Assembly: GCA_032622095.1 (NCBI GenBank)
Contig: CP136063.1
Coordinates: 15,727,814-15,791,813 of the forward strand
Reading direction: 5' to 3'
Length of the DNA: 64,000 bases
Source of the DNA: Siphonodentalium dalli
Taxonomy: Eukaryota > Mollusca > Scaphopoda > Gadilida > Siphonodentaliidae
Positions 1-13,094 of the stretch are shown here, in pieces. The notes beneath the pieces were generated by a model. The model had not been told where the DNA came from, did no database searches, and saw only the letters and a program-made list of their open reading frames with translations. Positions within the stretch are counted from its first letter, which is position 1, and each line of letters starts with the position of its first letter. A program made the translations under genes and the position numbers.

Positions 1-99
1 CTCCATAGAAAACATCTTCTGAACTACGACCCATATTGTGCATTTACATACTATAGATATGTGGTGTACAATACACATCACCTGGACTACACTCTAAAA

Positions 100-612
100 A
101 AAATAGGTACTTCAGAGTACCTACGTAGGTACTAAGCTTTGTCCCAGGGGGAGTACCAACTGTCTGGTACTCTGGGGTACCAAAAGTGGTACTCTGGAGT
201 ACCAAAAGTTTAGGTACTCTGGAGTACCAAAAGTTTAGGTACTCTGGAGTACCAAAAGTGGTACTCTGGAGTACCAAAAGTGGTACTCTGGAGTACCAAA
301 AGTTTAGGTACTCTAGAGTACCAAAATGATTGGTACTCTGAATTACCTTATAAATATTTAGATTCTATCCGGGCATTGTGCATATAATACCCACCCTGCC
401 TTTATGTCACCGAATTCATGACGCACACGACATGAAGTACCAAGAAATGCACGCTTTCTTGACACACCCATTATATTATATGAAGTACCGAATATAAAGA
501 CAGGTACTCTGAAGTATTTAGGTACTATGCATAGTACCTAGCAATTTGGTACTCCAGAGTACCAAACATATAGGTACTCCAGAGTACCAAACATATAGGT
601 ACTAAGTGGAGA
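100..612. repeat. Array of GGTACTCTGGAGTACC palindromes
   Basis: A 16-bp perfect palindrome, GGTACTCTGGAGTACC, recurs with short spacers (AAAAGT, AAAAGTTTA) about seven times between 166 and 345. It recurs again as GGTACTCCAGAGTACC with an AAACATATA spacer at 540-600. Imperfect versions occur at 105-130 and 505-540. No reading frame here is credible, because the repeat itself generates the open frames. It could be the subterminal arm of a foldback or TIR transposon; a weaker block of the same motif lies at 4158-4300. Confidence 0.85.
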
Positions 613-956
613 ACCTGCCCAGATACCAAGCACTCGAAATTACGAAACATGGCCGACGGCAAATTTAACAATGTGGCAATTTAGATTCCGGATGAAGCTA
701 TGGCGTTTAAACATTGAATAAAGTACAAAACGACTCCATTACATAGTGATAATGAAATAATCCGAATTATACATGCATTACTTTTATTAGTATAGAACCT
801 TGATCGTGATTTTGTACTTAAATCAAAGTTTAAGATCTCGATTTCAGGATTCCCTGTTCCCTGCATGTGTAGTAAAATTGGTCTGAATGTCCAAAAATAA
901 TTTCTTAATTTGTGTGCAATAATATTAAGTAAACATAAATCAAACATCTTGGAACT
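613..956. other. No gene seen
   Basis: AT-rich sequence with no credible coding region or recognisable repeat. It separates the GGTAC palindrome array from the ~300-bp tandem repeat. Confidence 0.6.
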
Positions 957-2260
957 GGTCTGGATGAAACACCGATCGATCTAGAATAGCCCGATAAATA
1001 AAAAAAACTACCTTGCGAGAAATCGCAAACCTTTGCGATTCGCAAACAACTTTGCAACAAGTGCCGGTATATATCAGATTTAGTGTAAAGGTTTTCGATT
1101 GATTACAAAATGTTTGCGATTAATCGCAATGGTTTGTGATTTATCGTAGATATATTTTCATGCATTGGCTTTAATGGACTTGAATCATATAAATATAAAT
1201 ATAATCCGACAACTTCAACAGGTCTGGGTAAACCACCAATCGATCTATAATAGCATGGTTGGGCTAAAATAGACCGATCGTTCTTTGGCAGCAAGCATGC
1301 ATGTGGTATAAGGCGAGCAAACCTTCGCGATAAATCACAAAACAACATTGCGAAAAATTATAAACACTTTGCGATAACGCGCAAACCTTTACGATAAATC
1401 TCAGACATCTTTACGAGGACTCTCAGACTGCGTACTGGGTGATTAAATTTTGCGAATTATCGCAAACATGTTTGAGATTTGTGGCAAATTTTTTGGTGCT
1501 AAAAATATCTTAATTTGTGTGTAAACATTATAAATCAGCCATCTTAAACAGGTCTCAGTGAACAACCTATCAATTTATAATTGAACGGTCGGGCTAAAAT
1601 AGACCGATCAGTCATTCACAGCCAGATTCAAGAATGTTCAGAGAAGCAAAACTTTGCGAAAAATCACAAACACCTTCGTGATAACACGCAAACCATTACA
1701 ATAAATCTCAAACATCTTTACGATAAATCTCAGACTACGTACTCTGTGAATAAAAATTTTTATCTATCGCAAAGATGTTTGAGATTTGTCGCAAAGATTT
1801 TTTGGCACTAATGGGCTCCTGTGAATATTATAAATCAGAAATCTTAAACAGGTCTGAGTGAACCTATCAATCTATGCCCGGTCGGACTAAAATAGACCGA
1901 TCAGTCATTCACAGCCAAATGCATGAGTGATGAGGGAGCAAATCTTTGCGATAAATCACAAACACTTTTGTGATAACACACAAACCTTTACGATAAATCT
2001 CAAAGATCTTTACGATAACTCTCAGACTACGTACTGGGCGATTATATTCTGCGATTTATCGCAAAGATGTTTGAGATTTGTCGCAAAGGCTTTTTGCCGA
2101 TAATGGGCTTCTGTGAACATTATAAATCAGACATCTTAACAGGTCTGAGTGAACAACCTATCAATCTATAATTGCCCGGACATGCTAAAATAGACCGATC
2201 GGTCATTCACAGCCAATGGAACAAATCTTTGCGAAAACTCCCAAACCTTTGTAAATAGTG
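957..2260. repeat. Five diverged units of a ~300-bp tandem repeat
   Basis: The block GGTCTGRRTGAAC...AATAGACCGATC recurs at about 957, 1220, 1549, 1849 and 2141, spaced 263-329 bp. Between these marks every unit carries short runs such as GCGATAAATC, TTTGCGATTAATCGC and CTCAGACTACGTACTGGG. The units differ by many substitutions and small indels, so the array is old. A solitary related segment with the same CACCGATCGATCTATAA...CGGGCT core lies at about 29787-29860. It is satellite-like and non-coding. Confidence 0.85.
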
Positions 2261-4029
2261 TGCGATAAGCAAAATACTCAAAATTGGGGAGACCATTACG
2301 GTAACTTTGGTTAATTAACGGTTGTTTGAAAAATACCGCTATAGCGCTCACTAGTACTCGCTACAAGGAGATGTTGAATGGGTTACCAGAATTATTATCA
2401 CTCTCCAAAATAAATTGCCACGGTGTTCAGTGTTTTGTTTATCGTACACTTCCAATGCGCTGTATGAGCAAATGAACAAATACTAAGATACATGTAACAC
2501 AAAGAGAGTTTAATGTATTTAATATATGATAAAGTTTGGTAAAGCCATAGCTAATAAATTATTCTCCATTCGCATCTATGCGTCAATAAGTCAACACTTG
2601 GCATTGCCTGATCACCAGAGCCATATAATGTAGAATTTCGCTAATATGGTTTCCAGTTACAGTGTATGGATGAGGTTATTTCCTAGCAAAGCGGAAATGG
2701 CCGAATCGCTCAGAATGATAACCACACATGTAGCCAGACATGTTTTGATAAGAACATGAAGCATCTGGACATTGGAATGGTCTACATGTTCATGTATGTA
2801 TACAGCTAAGCTCTAATTGACCACTCCCCCTTAACGACATTGGCCACCGATATTACGAGTAGTTGCGAATGATGGTCAGTGACCAACTTTGAATGTTAAT
2901 TAAATCATAAACAAATTATTAATTGAAATATTGTTTTGTGTATAGTTAATATGGTGCATGGCGCTGATGAAAAGGTGGACTGGGTGTTTACAAGGTGTCC
3001 ATGTGATAAATTAGTGCGAAGTACAGTGGTCGCAAAATATTATACTGTAAGATTATCTGCGGTTGCCACATATCAACCACTTGACCATGGTTGAACGGCG
3101 GTATGGTATAACCGATGTCTTTAATGCCCTACAACCTTGTTAAAGTGGGGCGGGGGGTGATCAATTAGAGCATAGCGGTAGTACGTTACTAAAAGCTTGC
3201 GATTGCGATTGATTCAGTTATAACGTGGAGCCCAGAATTGGATCCATATCTCCGAGATTATCCACCATTCCATAAATATATCAGAACAGTATCACAGCAT
3301 CACAGGCGTTTCGATCGAAAGAATAGCAGACTCCGTAACTGGGCGACATATGTCATGGCGACATGGTTCTCAAATCACGTTTCGATGAAAATTGAAGAAT
3401 ATTATCTGTCGTCCTTTGCACAGGTACTTGTACGTTATACCCATCAAACTTGTTGAACTGTGACGTCATGACTCTGACTAATTTCTACAGAATCGGATGT
3501 CTCGTAATCATAGTCACCAGTGGTTGACGCTTGTGAGTTAATTCAGGTTTATAATGTTGTGAAACTTAAGTATCTGTCTTTTGTAATTCACAATACTTTT
3601 GTGTTGTGCATGTAACACCACTGCACTCAATGACTTTTCAATTCGGTCTGGTTCGGTTCACCGAAAATTTGCTCTTTCAATAATGTAAACGCCCGTTATT
3701 TTTTCGGAGGTTATATATCATCTTGTCCCGTCCATGTACAACCATAATCCACAGAGTGCTGACAATATTCCAGGTTATTGAGAAGCCAGTTAGGTCCAAT
3801 TTCACACACACAAAATATGTTGATGAATTTCGGAGAAGTTACTTCCCTAATCTTAAATCCACCCAGCGAGCGAACAACATATCTAGACACTGGCATGATA
3901 CTAAGGCGTGTAAGCCGACTCCGATATCAACATAAAATGTCTAAGTCTGAGGTTTGTTTGTCTCTTCGTCCATGTTTATATACTGTGAAAAATCTCAATC
4001 GTCTCAACTTGAAGTGATGAACGCCGCCA
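2261..4029. other. No gene seen
   Basis: About 1.8 kb of unique-looking AT-rich DNA. The short open frames here (longest about 79 codons, overlapping on both strands near 3711-4017) have no recognisable motif and no typical coding composition. I see no tandem or inverted repeat of note. Confidence 0.55.
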
Positions 4030-4300
4030 TTTTATCGAGATCGGCTAGTACCAAAATAATTATATCACGTGATGCCATCACGTGGGTAACACTTGGGTAC
4101 CGAGATCGCGCTAGTGCCAAATTAATTATCACGTGATGCCATCACGTGGCTAACATTTGGGTTCCGAGAGTGGATAATACCAACATACGTGGTACTATAT
4201 CAATATTTAGAACCAAATTCTTCTCGGTACCCGTTGGTCTGGTACTAACAGACATATTGGCACTACCTTAGTACCTATATGGCTTGTTATTTCTAAGTGT
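4030..4300. repeat. Duplicated CACGTGATGCCATCACGTG block and GGTAC motifs
   Basis: A segment of about 75 bp containing the palindrome CACGTGATGCCATCACGTG followed by a TAACACTTGGGTACCGAGA-like tail appears twice in tandem (about 4060-4110 and 4128-4170). GGTACT/AGTACC half-palindromes follow to about 4290, resembling those at 100-612. It may be the opposite end of the element that starts near 100, but the similarity is too weak to assert that. Confidence 0.6.
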
Positions 4301-4917
4301 GTATGTAGGTATATTTTTTTTCAAACTGAAGCTTTGTTCTTCTAATTTATATTGTGTGCATGTCCGGATTAATATTCCCATCGCCGGGAAACAAAACAAA
4401 AACGAAAAATTAAATTAATTTTTGTATTTACTGACAACTGTTTTAGGGGGGTAGAGAACTCCGCAAAACAAGTTATACAAATAAGATGGCTCAGGATATA
4501 AAGTGCCAGTGCATAATACAGTTGTATGATATGATGTTTGATTTGGCGGAAGGGGAGAGAGGAAATTGTTGCGCCAGCGTGTTACATTTGTATGACTGTG
4601 TTTACTATGAACGTGTTTTGAGAGTGTCTGATATGTGTGACCGAGTTTATTATATGTTTCATTTGCGTTTTGGTTTCCGTTGCAATAGCACGTTGTTTAA
4701 TATATTTCACATATAGTTCTTTCACATGTCGTCACTTTTGTATATTCTATTACCTTCGGTCTCTTTTATCATATCCCGGTGCATGCAGTGATTCGTGGTG
4801 CATATATTACATGTAGATGCAGTTAGCAATGGTGCATGCGCAATCGAAAAAAAAAAAAAAGAACGGCAGAACACCACATACGGGTACGAGCAGCAAATAC
4901 ATTGTGGCAACTGTAGT
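4301..4917. other. No gene seen; poly-A tract
   Basis: AT-rich sequence with a run of A residues at about 4847-4860. The small open frames (76 codons at 4486-4716, 101 codons at 4795-5100) have no recognisable domain. The second runs into the inverted-repeat arm that follows. Confidence 0.5.
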
Positions 4918-5402
4918 CAGGTCTGGGTCAACCTGAAATGGGGCTACTATAGCCAGAAGTGGCTATTATTGCCAGATCTGGCTACTGGAAAATCGTCTGC
5001 GATGAGTAAATTTGAGTTTATGATACTAAAACGAATTTTCCGGTTGTCAAACACATCGCCATCCGCTTTGGCACATTTGAAAACACATCTGTGTAGATAA
5101 TTAGTGTTTCGCAGAGGTAAGCTTTTTATCGGAAAAGTAAGATAAAAGTTTGCAAAACTAATTAAAGATTGTACCATGTGAAATTACATTGGAAATCTTC
5201 ATTTATTCTTTCAAAAGGCAAGAGCTGGCGCACCGAAATGTCCTCATAATTCGCCATTTTGTCCAAGCTAAACCACCTGACTGCATCGACCAATCAAATG
5301 TAGGTTATATACTTTTAATCGGTGTTTTAAAATATATTCTAGTCTGTTAAAAAGTCCATGGCGGGGCGATTCAGTCTGCGTTGCTAATTTTTCTACGACG
5401 AG
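4918..5402 (-). repeat. Left arm of a 22-kb-spaced inverted repeat, exon-like on the minus strand
   Basis: This segment is the near-identical reverse complement of 27030-27493, from CAGGTCTGGGTCAACC at its outer end to TCAGTCTGCGTTGCTAAT at its inner end. On the minus strand it holds an ATG frame starting MANYEDISVRQLL, about 31 codons long and open in this copy. Further on lies a second segment containing FKCAKADGDVFDN and LLIADDFPVA, with an acag acceptor-like sequence before it. I do not recognise either peptide. Possibilities are captured exons, an old transposon end, or part of a duplicated gene. The outer boundary is sharp, as at a transposon terminus. Confidence 0.75.
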
Positions 5403-5600
5403 TAAGGTGAAACTATTTGACGAACTATGCACGGAAATAAATAAAGAGTAGAAATGTGTACTCTATTATTTTGTAGATATCGTATTTACACATCCATTGT
5501 GTAGAAATGCCACAAGACGTATGGCGCGCGACAACTAATTACACTATAAAAGAGTACAATTGATTAATAAGTACTCAAATAAAGAGTAACGTGGCGTATG
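5403..5600. repeat. GTGTAC/AGAGTA motif-rich patch
   Basis: Motifs AAAGAGTAGAAATGTGTACTC, TTGTGTAGAAATG and AAAAGAGTACA are scattered here. The same words dominate 26262-26622, which lies just inside the opposite arm of the large inverted repeat. The patch may therefore be a shorter remnant of the same element end. Confidence 0.45.
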
Positions 5601-7896
5601 TAGCGATCACGTGCCGATGTGCAACGTCATTTATCGCAGCGTCATTTTTTCGACCGTGACGCCATTTTGTCTCAATGCTTGGAAAGTAAACTATTCTTTA
5701 TCCATTGGAATCATGGAATTTTCATGTAATTACAGACTGTCCACATGTCGGAATCGTGGTAACGGAAACGCGGCAATGTTTTGACTTCATTATTTTTCAT
5801 TAAGTTGTGAAATTTCATTGAAAACACCAACATAAATCGTAGGCTACTATTCTTGACTAGGTAGGCCAACTTTACTTTGTCTTTAGATTTTGAATAATTA
5901 AATTAATAATTTACATCATTTTCATTTGATTACTATAGACAAGTATTATGCATGATGCCATTATCATCTAGCCTATATATTTTATTATTTTCCCCGGACT
6001 ATAATTTATGTTCCTAAGCAGCCGCCTGAAATTAGCTACACGTCCTTCATCCCGAAGCGAGGGCGGATTTTTTATTTACTATCATTCATCATTGATATAT
6101 CATTTAGGACATTTAGATGTGGAAATTGGAATTTCATTGAAAGATCTTGCAAGTACTATAACATATTAATTAACGGTAAATTATATTGCTATTAGTATTA
6201 CTTAATACGTATGACTACTAGTACTTTAGATTTGAAATATTTACATCATCATCTTTACTAGTATCATAGTATGATAGTATGTTATTAACTTCTAAGTAAC
6301 TAAACAGAACATCGTAATTTCCGTATTAGTTGCTCAAATATTCCCATTTTTTAAATTACCCCTCTGGAGTCCTCATTGACCTTCACCTTGGCGTGAGATT
6401 TCATGAATTTTAAAGTTTTTTTTATCATCATCGTTTATCGTCTAATATCAGTCAGTCAATCAATGTCATCATCATCATCATCATCGTCGTGTTTGCCGAC
6501 AAAATAATTAATATATTACACAATGTCAATGTGACAACTGACGTACGGCATCAGTATTAGTTGTTTTAAATTCAGTCTGTTCAGAGATGAATACCCAGAA
6601 ATAATTTTGAATCAATAAATGTGCATCGAAATTGGGTGACTTGCTCACAAGTGAACTCGCATGCACCTGTAGGCTGTATGGCAATTGTTTTTCCAGATTT
6701 GTTGTTCAGAACAATGTATTTTGACTAATAGTAATAGCTTCATTCAACCATGCAAATTTAAAATTGGGGTCCCGTGATCTTTCAAGTTGCATGATCTGAT
6801 GATTCAAAGTTGAAAGTACTTTTGTGTCTCAATCTCAATTCTCATATTAAAACTGCTCAAGGCACAGCTCTCGAAAGATCCTCATGTCATGAAGCGATAT
6901 GGCGAGGTGACTTGGAATTGATCCAAAAATCCTCATGTCGATCGTTAAAAGGCGAGGTGGCTTTGACAGCTGGTGCTAAATTTCAAGCAGTTACAATGTA
7001 TATATGCTACTCTCGGGATCCAAATAATAGTAGGGGCGGAATAATAGTACAGGGGTGAAATTTCCTTTAAAATAAATAATAGTATGGGGGCTCAATAATA
7101 TTACAGGGGGGAATTTTCGCAAATCAACACTAAGTATGGGTCAAAAATTGTGGTTAGTTTCATATGTTCTCATACAGAGATCATTGCACATCCTCGTAAA
7201 TATCATTCACATTTTGTCAAAAACTTCTAACAGTTTACTTTGATTGTTCCTGAATTATTTTAGACTTGTTGTCATATATACAGTTAGAGATATGACTTTT
7301 ATGTGAGGGACTTGTGTGCTTGGGGTTCATTAACTCACCCTTTGTTGTCATATGACTGACTCAAAAATATAGTGTCCAGATCCAGTCGCAACTATTGACA
7401 CAATGAAATAATTATCTTGATTCATTGATGTCAGATATGCCATAATGGTGAGCATAGACATGTAAAATTTAGCTTGGCAATATAAAAGTATATTGGAATC
7501 CTTTTGTTTTTATCTATAAACTCATCTTCACCATCGTCTCCACTTTATCATCTTCATCATCATATAAATTCACTATATATATAGAGCAACTATAGATATA
7601 AAATATACATGTAGTCGAACAAATCCCAAGTGTTGACCATTCATTTAGGCCCATACCGGCAGTTTAAGTTTAATACAAAATAACAAATTTAGTGGTTCTT
7701 AAAATTCACAATGGTATACAATTGTCACAATGTGATAACTTCTGCATTTATGTGAAAGTGATGAAATTGGAACCTCTAGTATATAATAAGTAATCAAAAT
7801 TAAAATCTTCATAATAATGGATATCGTATTAATTTAAAATTAAATCATCATTATCTGGGTCAAGTAATGTTCTATGTTGACTGGTAATCACTACTA
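5601..7896. other. No gene seen; short ATC microsatellite
   Basis: About 2.3 kb of AT-rich DNA without recognisable genes. A short CATCATCATC tract sits near 6465-6490. The 82-codon frame at 6810-7058 contains repeated words (TCCTCATGTC, GGCGAGGTG) and looks non-coding. Confidence 0.6.
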
Positions 7897-8148
7897 CAGT
7901 AATGCCCTAATTAATTAACTCCCTAACCACAGCAGAATTATGGGTAACTTTTCAGGATTTAGTCGGAAATATGGCTTGTTGCTATTTATTGGAAAGCTCT
8001 CGCAGAGAGCTTTCTGATGAATGGCAACAAGCCATATTTCTAGGAGAGCTTTCCGATGAATGGCAACAAGCCATATTTCCGACTAAATCCTGAAAAGTTA
8101 CCCATAATTCTGCTGTGGTTAGGGAGTTGATTAATTAGGGCATTACTG
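7897..8148. mobile_element. Tc1/mariner-like foldback MITE, 252 bp
   Basis: Long terminal inverted repeats begin CAGTAATGCCCTAATTAAT and end with the reverse complement. The element is flanked by TA dinucleotides (7895-7896, 8149-8150), as expected for Tc1/mariner-type target duplication. Nearly the whole element folds back on itself, with arms including CCACAGCAGAATTATGGG and GGATTTAGTCGGAAATATGG. A full relative lies at 23922-24134, a half copy at 9652-9775 and a short derivative at 14465-14580. It has no coding capacity. Confidence 0.9.
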
Positions 8149-8571
8149 TATACACAAGCATTTGCATCATCATGGTCGTCTGTGAAGCTAGAATATTCAT
8201 TCAGCGTGTTTAGTCTTGATATATATGAGCTACAATTCTACAGATAACATGTGGACAGTCTGCTTTTAAATAATTCAAGATTCTGTATTAAAATCCAAAA
8301 TTGTTAATGTGGAACATCTATTTTTTTTGCTGACTGCGTGCCATTTTTGAAGCATCTTTTAAAAACAACAATATTCTGGTCTACAAATAATTGCATCATT
8401 TCCATGCAAAATTTCGACTCGTTTATGACGTCTGTACAATGGAGTGGACGATCACAGATGATTCATGGTGGTTGGAATATCAAGGCTTGAGGAATCTGGT
8501 TGAATTTTTCACAGGTATTTATGAATTATCTATTATAAACTAATTAATATATATATGCTTTAAAGTTTGCA
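8149..8571. other. No gene seen
   Basis: Unique-looking AT-rich sequence between the mariner-like MITE and the target duplication of the hAT-like element. Confidence 0.6.
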
Positions 8572-8579
8572 CAAAATAT

Positions 8580-9432
8580 TAGGGGTGGGAGGTACTACCA
8601 GTGTCGCGATACGATACATATCGCGATATGCGGTCGCGATACAATACTTATCTAGATACGATACCCTAGTATTTCTGGATGCAGCCCTTCATATGGAATT
8701 CATGAATTGGTTGAAAAAAAACATATATTCAATCATAGTCATTATTTAATAGTTCATTAATTTGATTAATCCTTCAGTACCCGCTACTTCAGTTCATTGG
8801 AATGTTTTATATAAGGCCAAGGTCGTATGGGATTACACGACTTTCCAAGTACAAAAACATAACCACGTTTGTTGTTTAATTCATTTAAATACAGTCCAGG
8901 GGGAGTAATTCAAAAATACCACGTCGGAAGTTCGGAACGCTGTCTGTATTGACGCGGTTTACTACGAGTCTTGCGATGAGACACGTTTATGTCAATTGGG
9001 TATCGGTGACTGTTAACGGAACGATTTAATTCTCTAATATGCAGTTCAACTCCAATGAACGACAAATGATTAGCATGATGTACATTTTGAGCCTTTTGGT
9101 GACATCATTTCTATGAACGAACTCTTCTGTGTGCCAACGGTGACAATGGTATATCAAACTTTACACAAAAACAACAATGCCCACGCGCATGACCGACGAA
9201 CAGGTGGCTGACCTATTTAATCGGCGCTTTGAAGTAGAACGACTTTATCATGCTTCTTTGCATGCCGTTGTATTTAATTCTTATTCTCCAGCGTAACGAA
9301 TAATGGACACCGGTAATAGATGAACAGAATTGTGTATCGCGATGCACGATTTTTTGGCTATGGAACCGGTGCGTGTATCGTAGAACTCTGATTCGCGATA
9401 CACCAGTGCACCGGTGATATCTCGCACCCCTA
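8580..9432. mobile_element. Non-autonomous hAT-like element, 853 bp
   Basis: Imperfect terminal inverted repeats TAGGGGTGGGAGGTA and ...TATCTCGCACCCCTA bound the element. They are flanked by 8-bp direct repeats CAAAATAT (8572-8579) and CACAATAT (9433-9440), which differ at one base. TIRs of this kind and an 8-bp duplication are characteristic of hAT elements. The subterminal regions are rich in CGCGATAC and GTATCG words. No transposase frame is present. Confidence 0.8.
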
Positions 9433-9651
9433 CACAATATTCAGTCCCACTCGAACTCACTGTCAAGCACCGTTCGGCAAACCTCTTTAGATTCCATACT
9501 ATTTCAGAGTCAGCTCTAATATGACATACAATGATATACTATTAGCTAAGAATAACCCATACTAGTATATTCATTATATTAATAGCCATACTAGTAATTA
9601 GAAACTTGATTTGCCATGCGATTGTCTATATGGATTGATTTGCATTATATA

Positions 9652-9775
9652 CAGTTATGCCCAAAGTAATTGTCTCCTTAACCACAGCAGAATTATGGGT
9701 AACAGTAACTTTTCAGGATTTAGTCGGAAATATGGCTTGTTGTCATTCATCGGAAAGCTCTCGACAACAGTTAAC
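9652..9775. mobile_element. Half copy of the mariner-like MITE
   Basis: Only the left arm is present, from CAGTTATGCCCAAAGTAATT through CCACAGCAGAATTATGGG and GGATTTAGTCGGAAATATGG to GGAAAGCTCTCG. The inverted right arm is missing, so the copy is truncated or derived. Confidence 0.8.
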
Positions 9776-10387
9776 GGTACACGTAAGATGTTATTATTGC
9801 AATACATTAATTATGATCTCTTTTGTAGGAGGAACAAACTGGCATGAGGGCAAGTGTGAAGGGTCAAGACAGCAATCTCCAATCCAGCTACATGTTCATG
9901 TACAAGGTGCTCTACTTCAGTGATGAAACATATACTGGAGATCATCTGGTCGCTGAATATAGGGGAGGGTACCGTCCCTGAAGTCTCTAGATAGTTGTAA
10001 GTGACCGTTCATTGAACAAATCATTCAAACAGTTTAGTGCTATTGTTTCGCAGCTTCTGTAATATCTTTCACAATACAAACCCACAATATGATCAATACA
10101 TTTCGCGATTCACTTTATTGCTTTTGATACAATCAAATATATATTTCTTAGAAGCATTGCAAGTTATCAACATCAAAGATCAATCCATGATTTGACGCTT
10201 TACATGTACATATGTTTCGATTGTTTGCCCACATGTAAATATAATTGTCAAATAACTATCTAAAATAGCCCTCTTATTTTTCCGATTGTTTGGTATAAAC
10301 TCACAAATCGTATTATTATGTTCGCTCATCGCCGCCGATGGGTAGTAGTACTGCGTGAATTTAAATAGGAGTAAGGTACTTGCTTAA
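9776..10387. other. No gene seen
   Basis: AT-rich unique sequence with no recognisable feature, ending at the TTAA target of the next element. Confidence 0.55.
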
Positions 10388-10628
10388 CCCTTTCATGACT
10401 GGAGTTTCCTAAAATTTTGCGAAAAACCCTGTGCCAATTCATTCTCTTAAATAAGCGAGTCTCCCATTGGGAGCCTCACATATGTAAGAGAATACACTGG
10501 CCTATCAATAGTTACCTTGACCTTGCATTCTCTTAAATATGCATGGCTCCCTATGGTAAACTGGTATATATAGGAGAATGCACTGGCATTGGATGTTTAC
10601 TGCTGCACCAGCGATTGTTATGAAAGGG
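10388..10628. mobile_element. piggyBac-like MITE, 241 bp
   Basis: Starts CCCTTTCATGACTGGAG and ends ...TTATGAAAGGG, flanked on both sides by TTAA (10384-10387, 10629-10632). TTAA targets with termini beginning CCC are typical of piggyBac. Internal words TAAGAGAATACACTGGC and TTACCTTGACCTTG recur in the relatives at 18148-18337 and ~23838-24293. Confidence 0.85.
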
Positions 10629-10632
10629 TTAA

Positions 10633-11737
10633 TTAATTTTGATGCATATACTACTAGTTACTAGTAGTATTCCACATTTGCTTATATTAGTTCATCATTA
10701 TTCTCACTTGATATTACTGTTTATATACCAATCTCTCATTTTCATATACAGTACTAGGGCACTATAAATTTGTCTGGATCGCAGCACTTTATCACAGACA
10801 GGATATCTGGGAAAGTTCTTGTTTCTGTTAAAAATAAGGTTTCCTTGGCTCTATCCAGATAGTTACAGGACCATCGTAACTTTTAACAAAGTTACGTATT
10901 GCGGCTAGAGAAATGCCGTTTTGGAAACATTTGATCTCATTATCACGTGGAGCAATTTCCCCATTTGCTGTATACATATACTCCATGAGTCCAATCGGCA
11001 TTATAACTTATATATGCCAATTGGTGTATATACATCTATCCACCTATATACTAATTGATAGAATCTACACATGACATATCACCTCAGTTTTGAACGAAAT
11101 TTCTGCAATAGGTTGTTTAGTTCTATATAGAGGTATATGCTTAGTGTGCATATATAACCATACATGTAATTAGAGGCAAAGCACATTAGGAAAGGTGAAA
11201 TTTTATGCGTCAAAGCCAATAATTTAATATATGTATATGTTAGCTGACCTGAATATATGGTAAAATGTGGTTATATCTTAATTTACAGATTTAGAAGATG
11301 TACTTAATATCATCTTCATATAGAGACAGCAGTTAAGGACAGACTGATAATTGATTGGCTTAAAACAGGTAGGACATATTTTTGTCCTCCGACATTCCAT
11401 TGGAGGACTATATAGTAATGACCCTTGTCCTTGTGTCCCTCCGTGTGTCCATCCAGAACTTTGTCCGAGCCTGTATTCCTTCATTTTCCAGTCAATTTTG
11501 TTTAAACTTCACCGATGTCAACCAGAATGAGAACCTGCTCACCTGCGACTTTTGAGTAATTTTGGCAGAGTTATTGCAATTTTCGACTTATTTTTTTATG
11601 TTTTTTTATTTTCGAGTTTATATATTGGCCCTTTCTCGACACTTTTACACATTTAAAGACAGAATGTAGTATTGGCATTTGAAACCCATAAATCCTTCAA
11701 ACCATTAGGGGACATTTTGGTCAGCGACCTTTTATTA
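10633..11737. other. No gene seen
   Basis: About 1.1 kb of AT-rich sequence. The 68-codon minus-strand frame at 11278-11484 has no recognisable motif. Confidence 0.55.
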
Positions 11738-12780
11738 GTCGAGTTTTTCAAAAACTCGACTTATGGTTTGACGAGGGACGGTTGGCGGGCGGCGGGCGGA
11801 CGGACCTAAAGAATGCCTTATAACTTTGACATGTGTTAACGGATTCAAAAAAAATTTGGTATGTGAGTTGCTCCCAATGACTATTTACTGTCTGTAGAAA
11901 ATGGGTCACATCCGAACTTTTTGACAAGAGTTATCCATCTATGATGACTTTTTTTTTAGTTTTTCACCGTTAGCGCGATAACTCACGCAAATATTAACCA
12001 ATATGAGACTCTTGCAAAAATATATCAGACGAGTTCGAAAACCAGGTTTGTCCGAATTTTTTTTCCGGAGTTATGGGTCTTAGTTTGTCTATTTTTAGCA
12101 ATGTTATCACCGTTAGCGTGATAACTCGATGAAATATTAACCGATTTCAACAATATTTGGGATATGAGTCTCCTGCAACAATATCTCAGACGAGTTCGAA
12201 AATCAGGTATGTCCCGAATTTTTTTTCGCAGAGTTATGGGTCTTAGTTTGTCTATTTTTAGCAATTTTATCACTGTTGGAGCGATGACTCGATGAAATAT
12301 TAACCAATTTCAACAATATTTGGGATATGAGTCTCCTGCAACAATATCTCGGACAAGTTCGAAAACCAGGTTTGTTCGAATTTTTTTTCGCAGAGTTATG
12401 GGTCTTAGTTTGTCTATTTTTAGCAGTTTTATCACCGTTAGCGCGATAACTCGAAAATATATTAACCAATTTCAACAATATTTGGTATATGAGTCTCCTG
12501 CAACAATATCTCGGACAAGTTCGAGAACCAGGTTTGTCTGAATTTTTTTCGCGGAGTTATGGGTCTTAGTTTGTCTATTTTTAGCAATGTTATCACCGTT
12601 ACCGCGATAACTCGATGAAATATTAACTGATTTAAACAATATTTGGTATATGAGTCTATTGCAACAATATCTCGGACGAGTTCAAAACCAGGTTTGTCCA
12701 ACTTTTTGGGCCTTGTGTGGGCCTTATTGCCAACTTGTTGGCAGAAGTTTTTTTTTGACTGCCAATAAACTCGACATAGC
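11738..12780. repeat. Array of ~160-bp units, pearl/BIV160-like
   Basis: After a hairpin (GTCGAGTTTTTCAAAAACTCGAC) and an ACGG-like tract (near 11770-11810), a ~160-bp unit repeats. The mark CACCGTTAGCG recurs at about 11965, 12108, 12271, 12433 and 12593. Each unit also carries GAGTTATGGGTCTTAG, ATATTTGGTATATGAGTC and ACGAGTTCGAAAACCAGG. The block closes with AAACTCGAC. A ~160-bp core array next to an ACGG microsatellite is the described structure of bivalve pearl elements; that assignment is inferred from architecture, not from alignment. Open frames on both strands are by-products of the repeat. Confidence 0.8.
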
Positions 12781-13094
12781 ATCTTAGATGTGTACCCCTT
12801 GTTTTTAATTGAATTGCTTACACAGTCAGTTACACAGTAGGTTTTATCAATAAAGATCTGATTTGACCAAAAAAAATAGGTCCATGTCTTTCATAACAAA
12901 ACTATAGTCCCATAGATGTATACACACCGATTGACGCATATACAGAAATTTGGGAAAGTTCTGGACCTGCTAACATACCACAGCATTAAATTTGTCATGG
13001 GACATTTTTCATAATTTCAAGCTCTGAATCTGATAAATTAATAAGAGTACAGTGCGGAATAATAGTACAGGCTAGGGTAGCAAGTTCCAACATG
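12781..13094. other. No gene seen
   Basis: AT-rich unique sequence between the 160-bp array and a small MITE. Confidence 0.55.

Noticed and set aside
44-277. Open frame on the minus strand with repeated VLQST/GTPEY peptides
   Set aside because: It is produced by the GGTACTCTGGAGTACC repeat; a palindromic array keeps several frames open without coding.
12025-12782. Overlapping open frames on both strands (up to 106 codons)
   Set aside because: They follow the ~160-bp repeat period and exist on both strands, as expected from a satellite and not from a gene.
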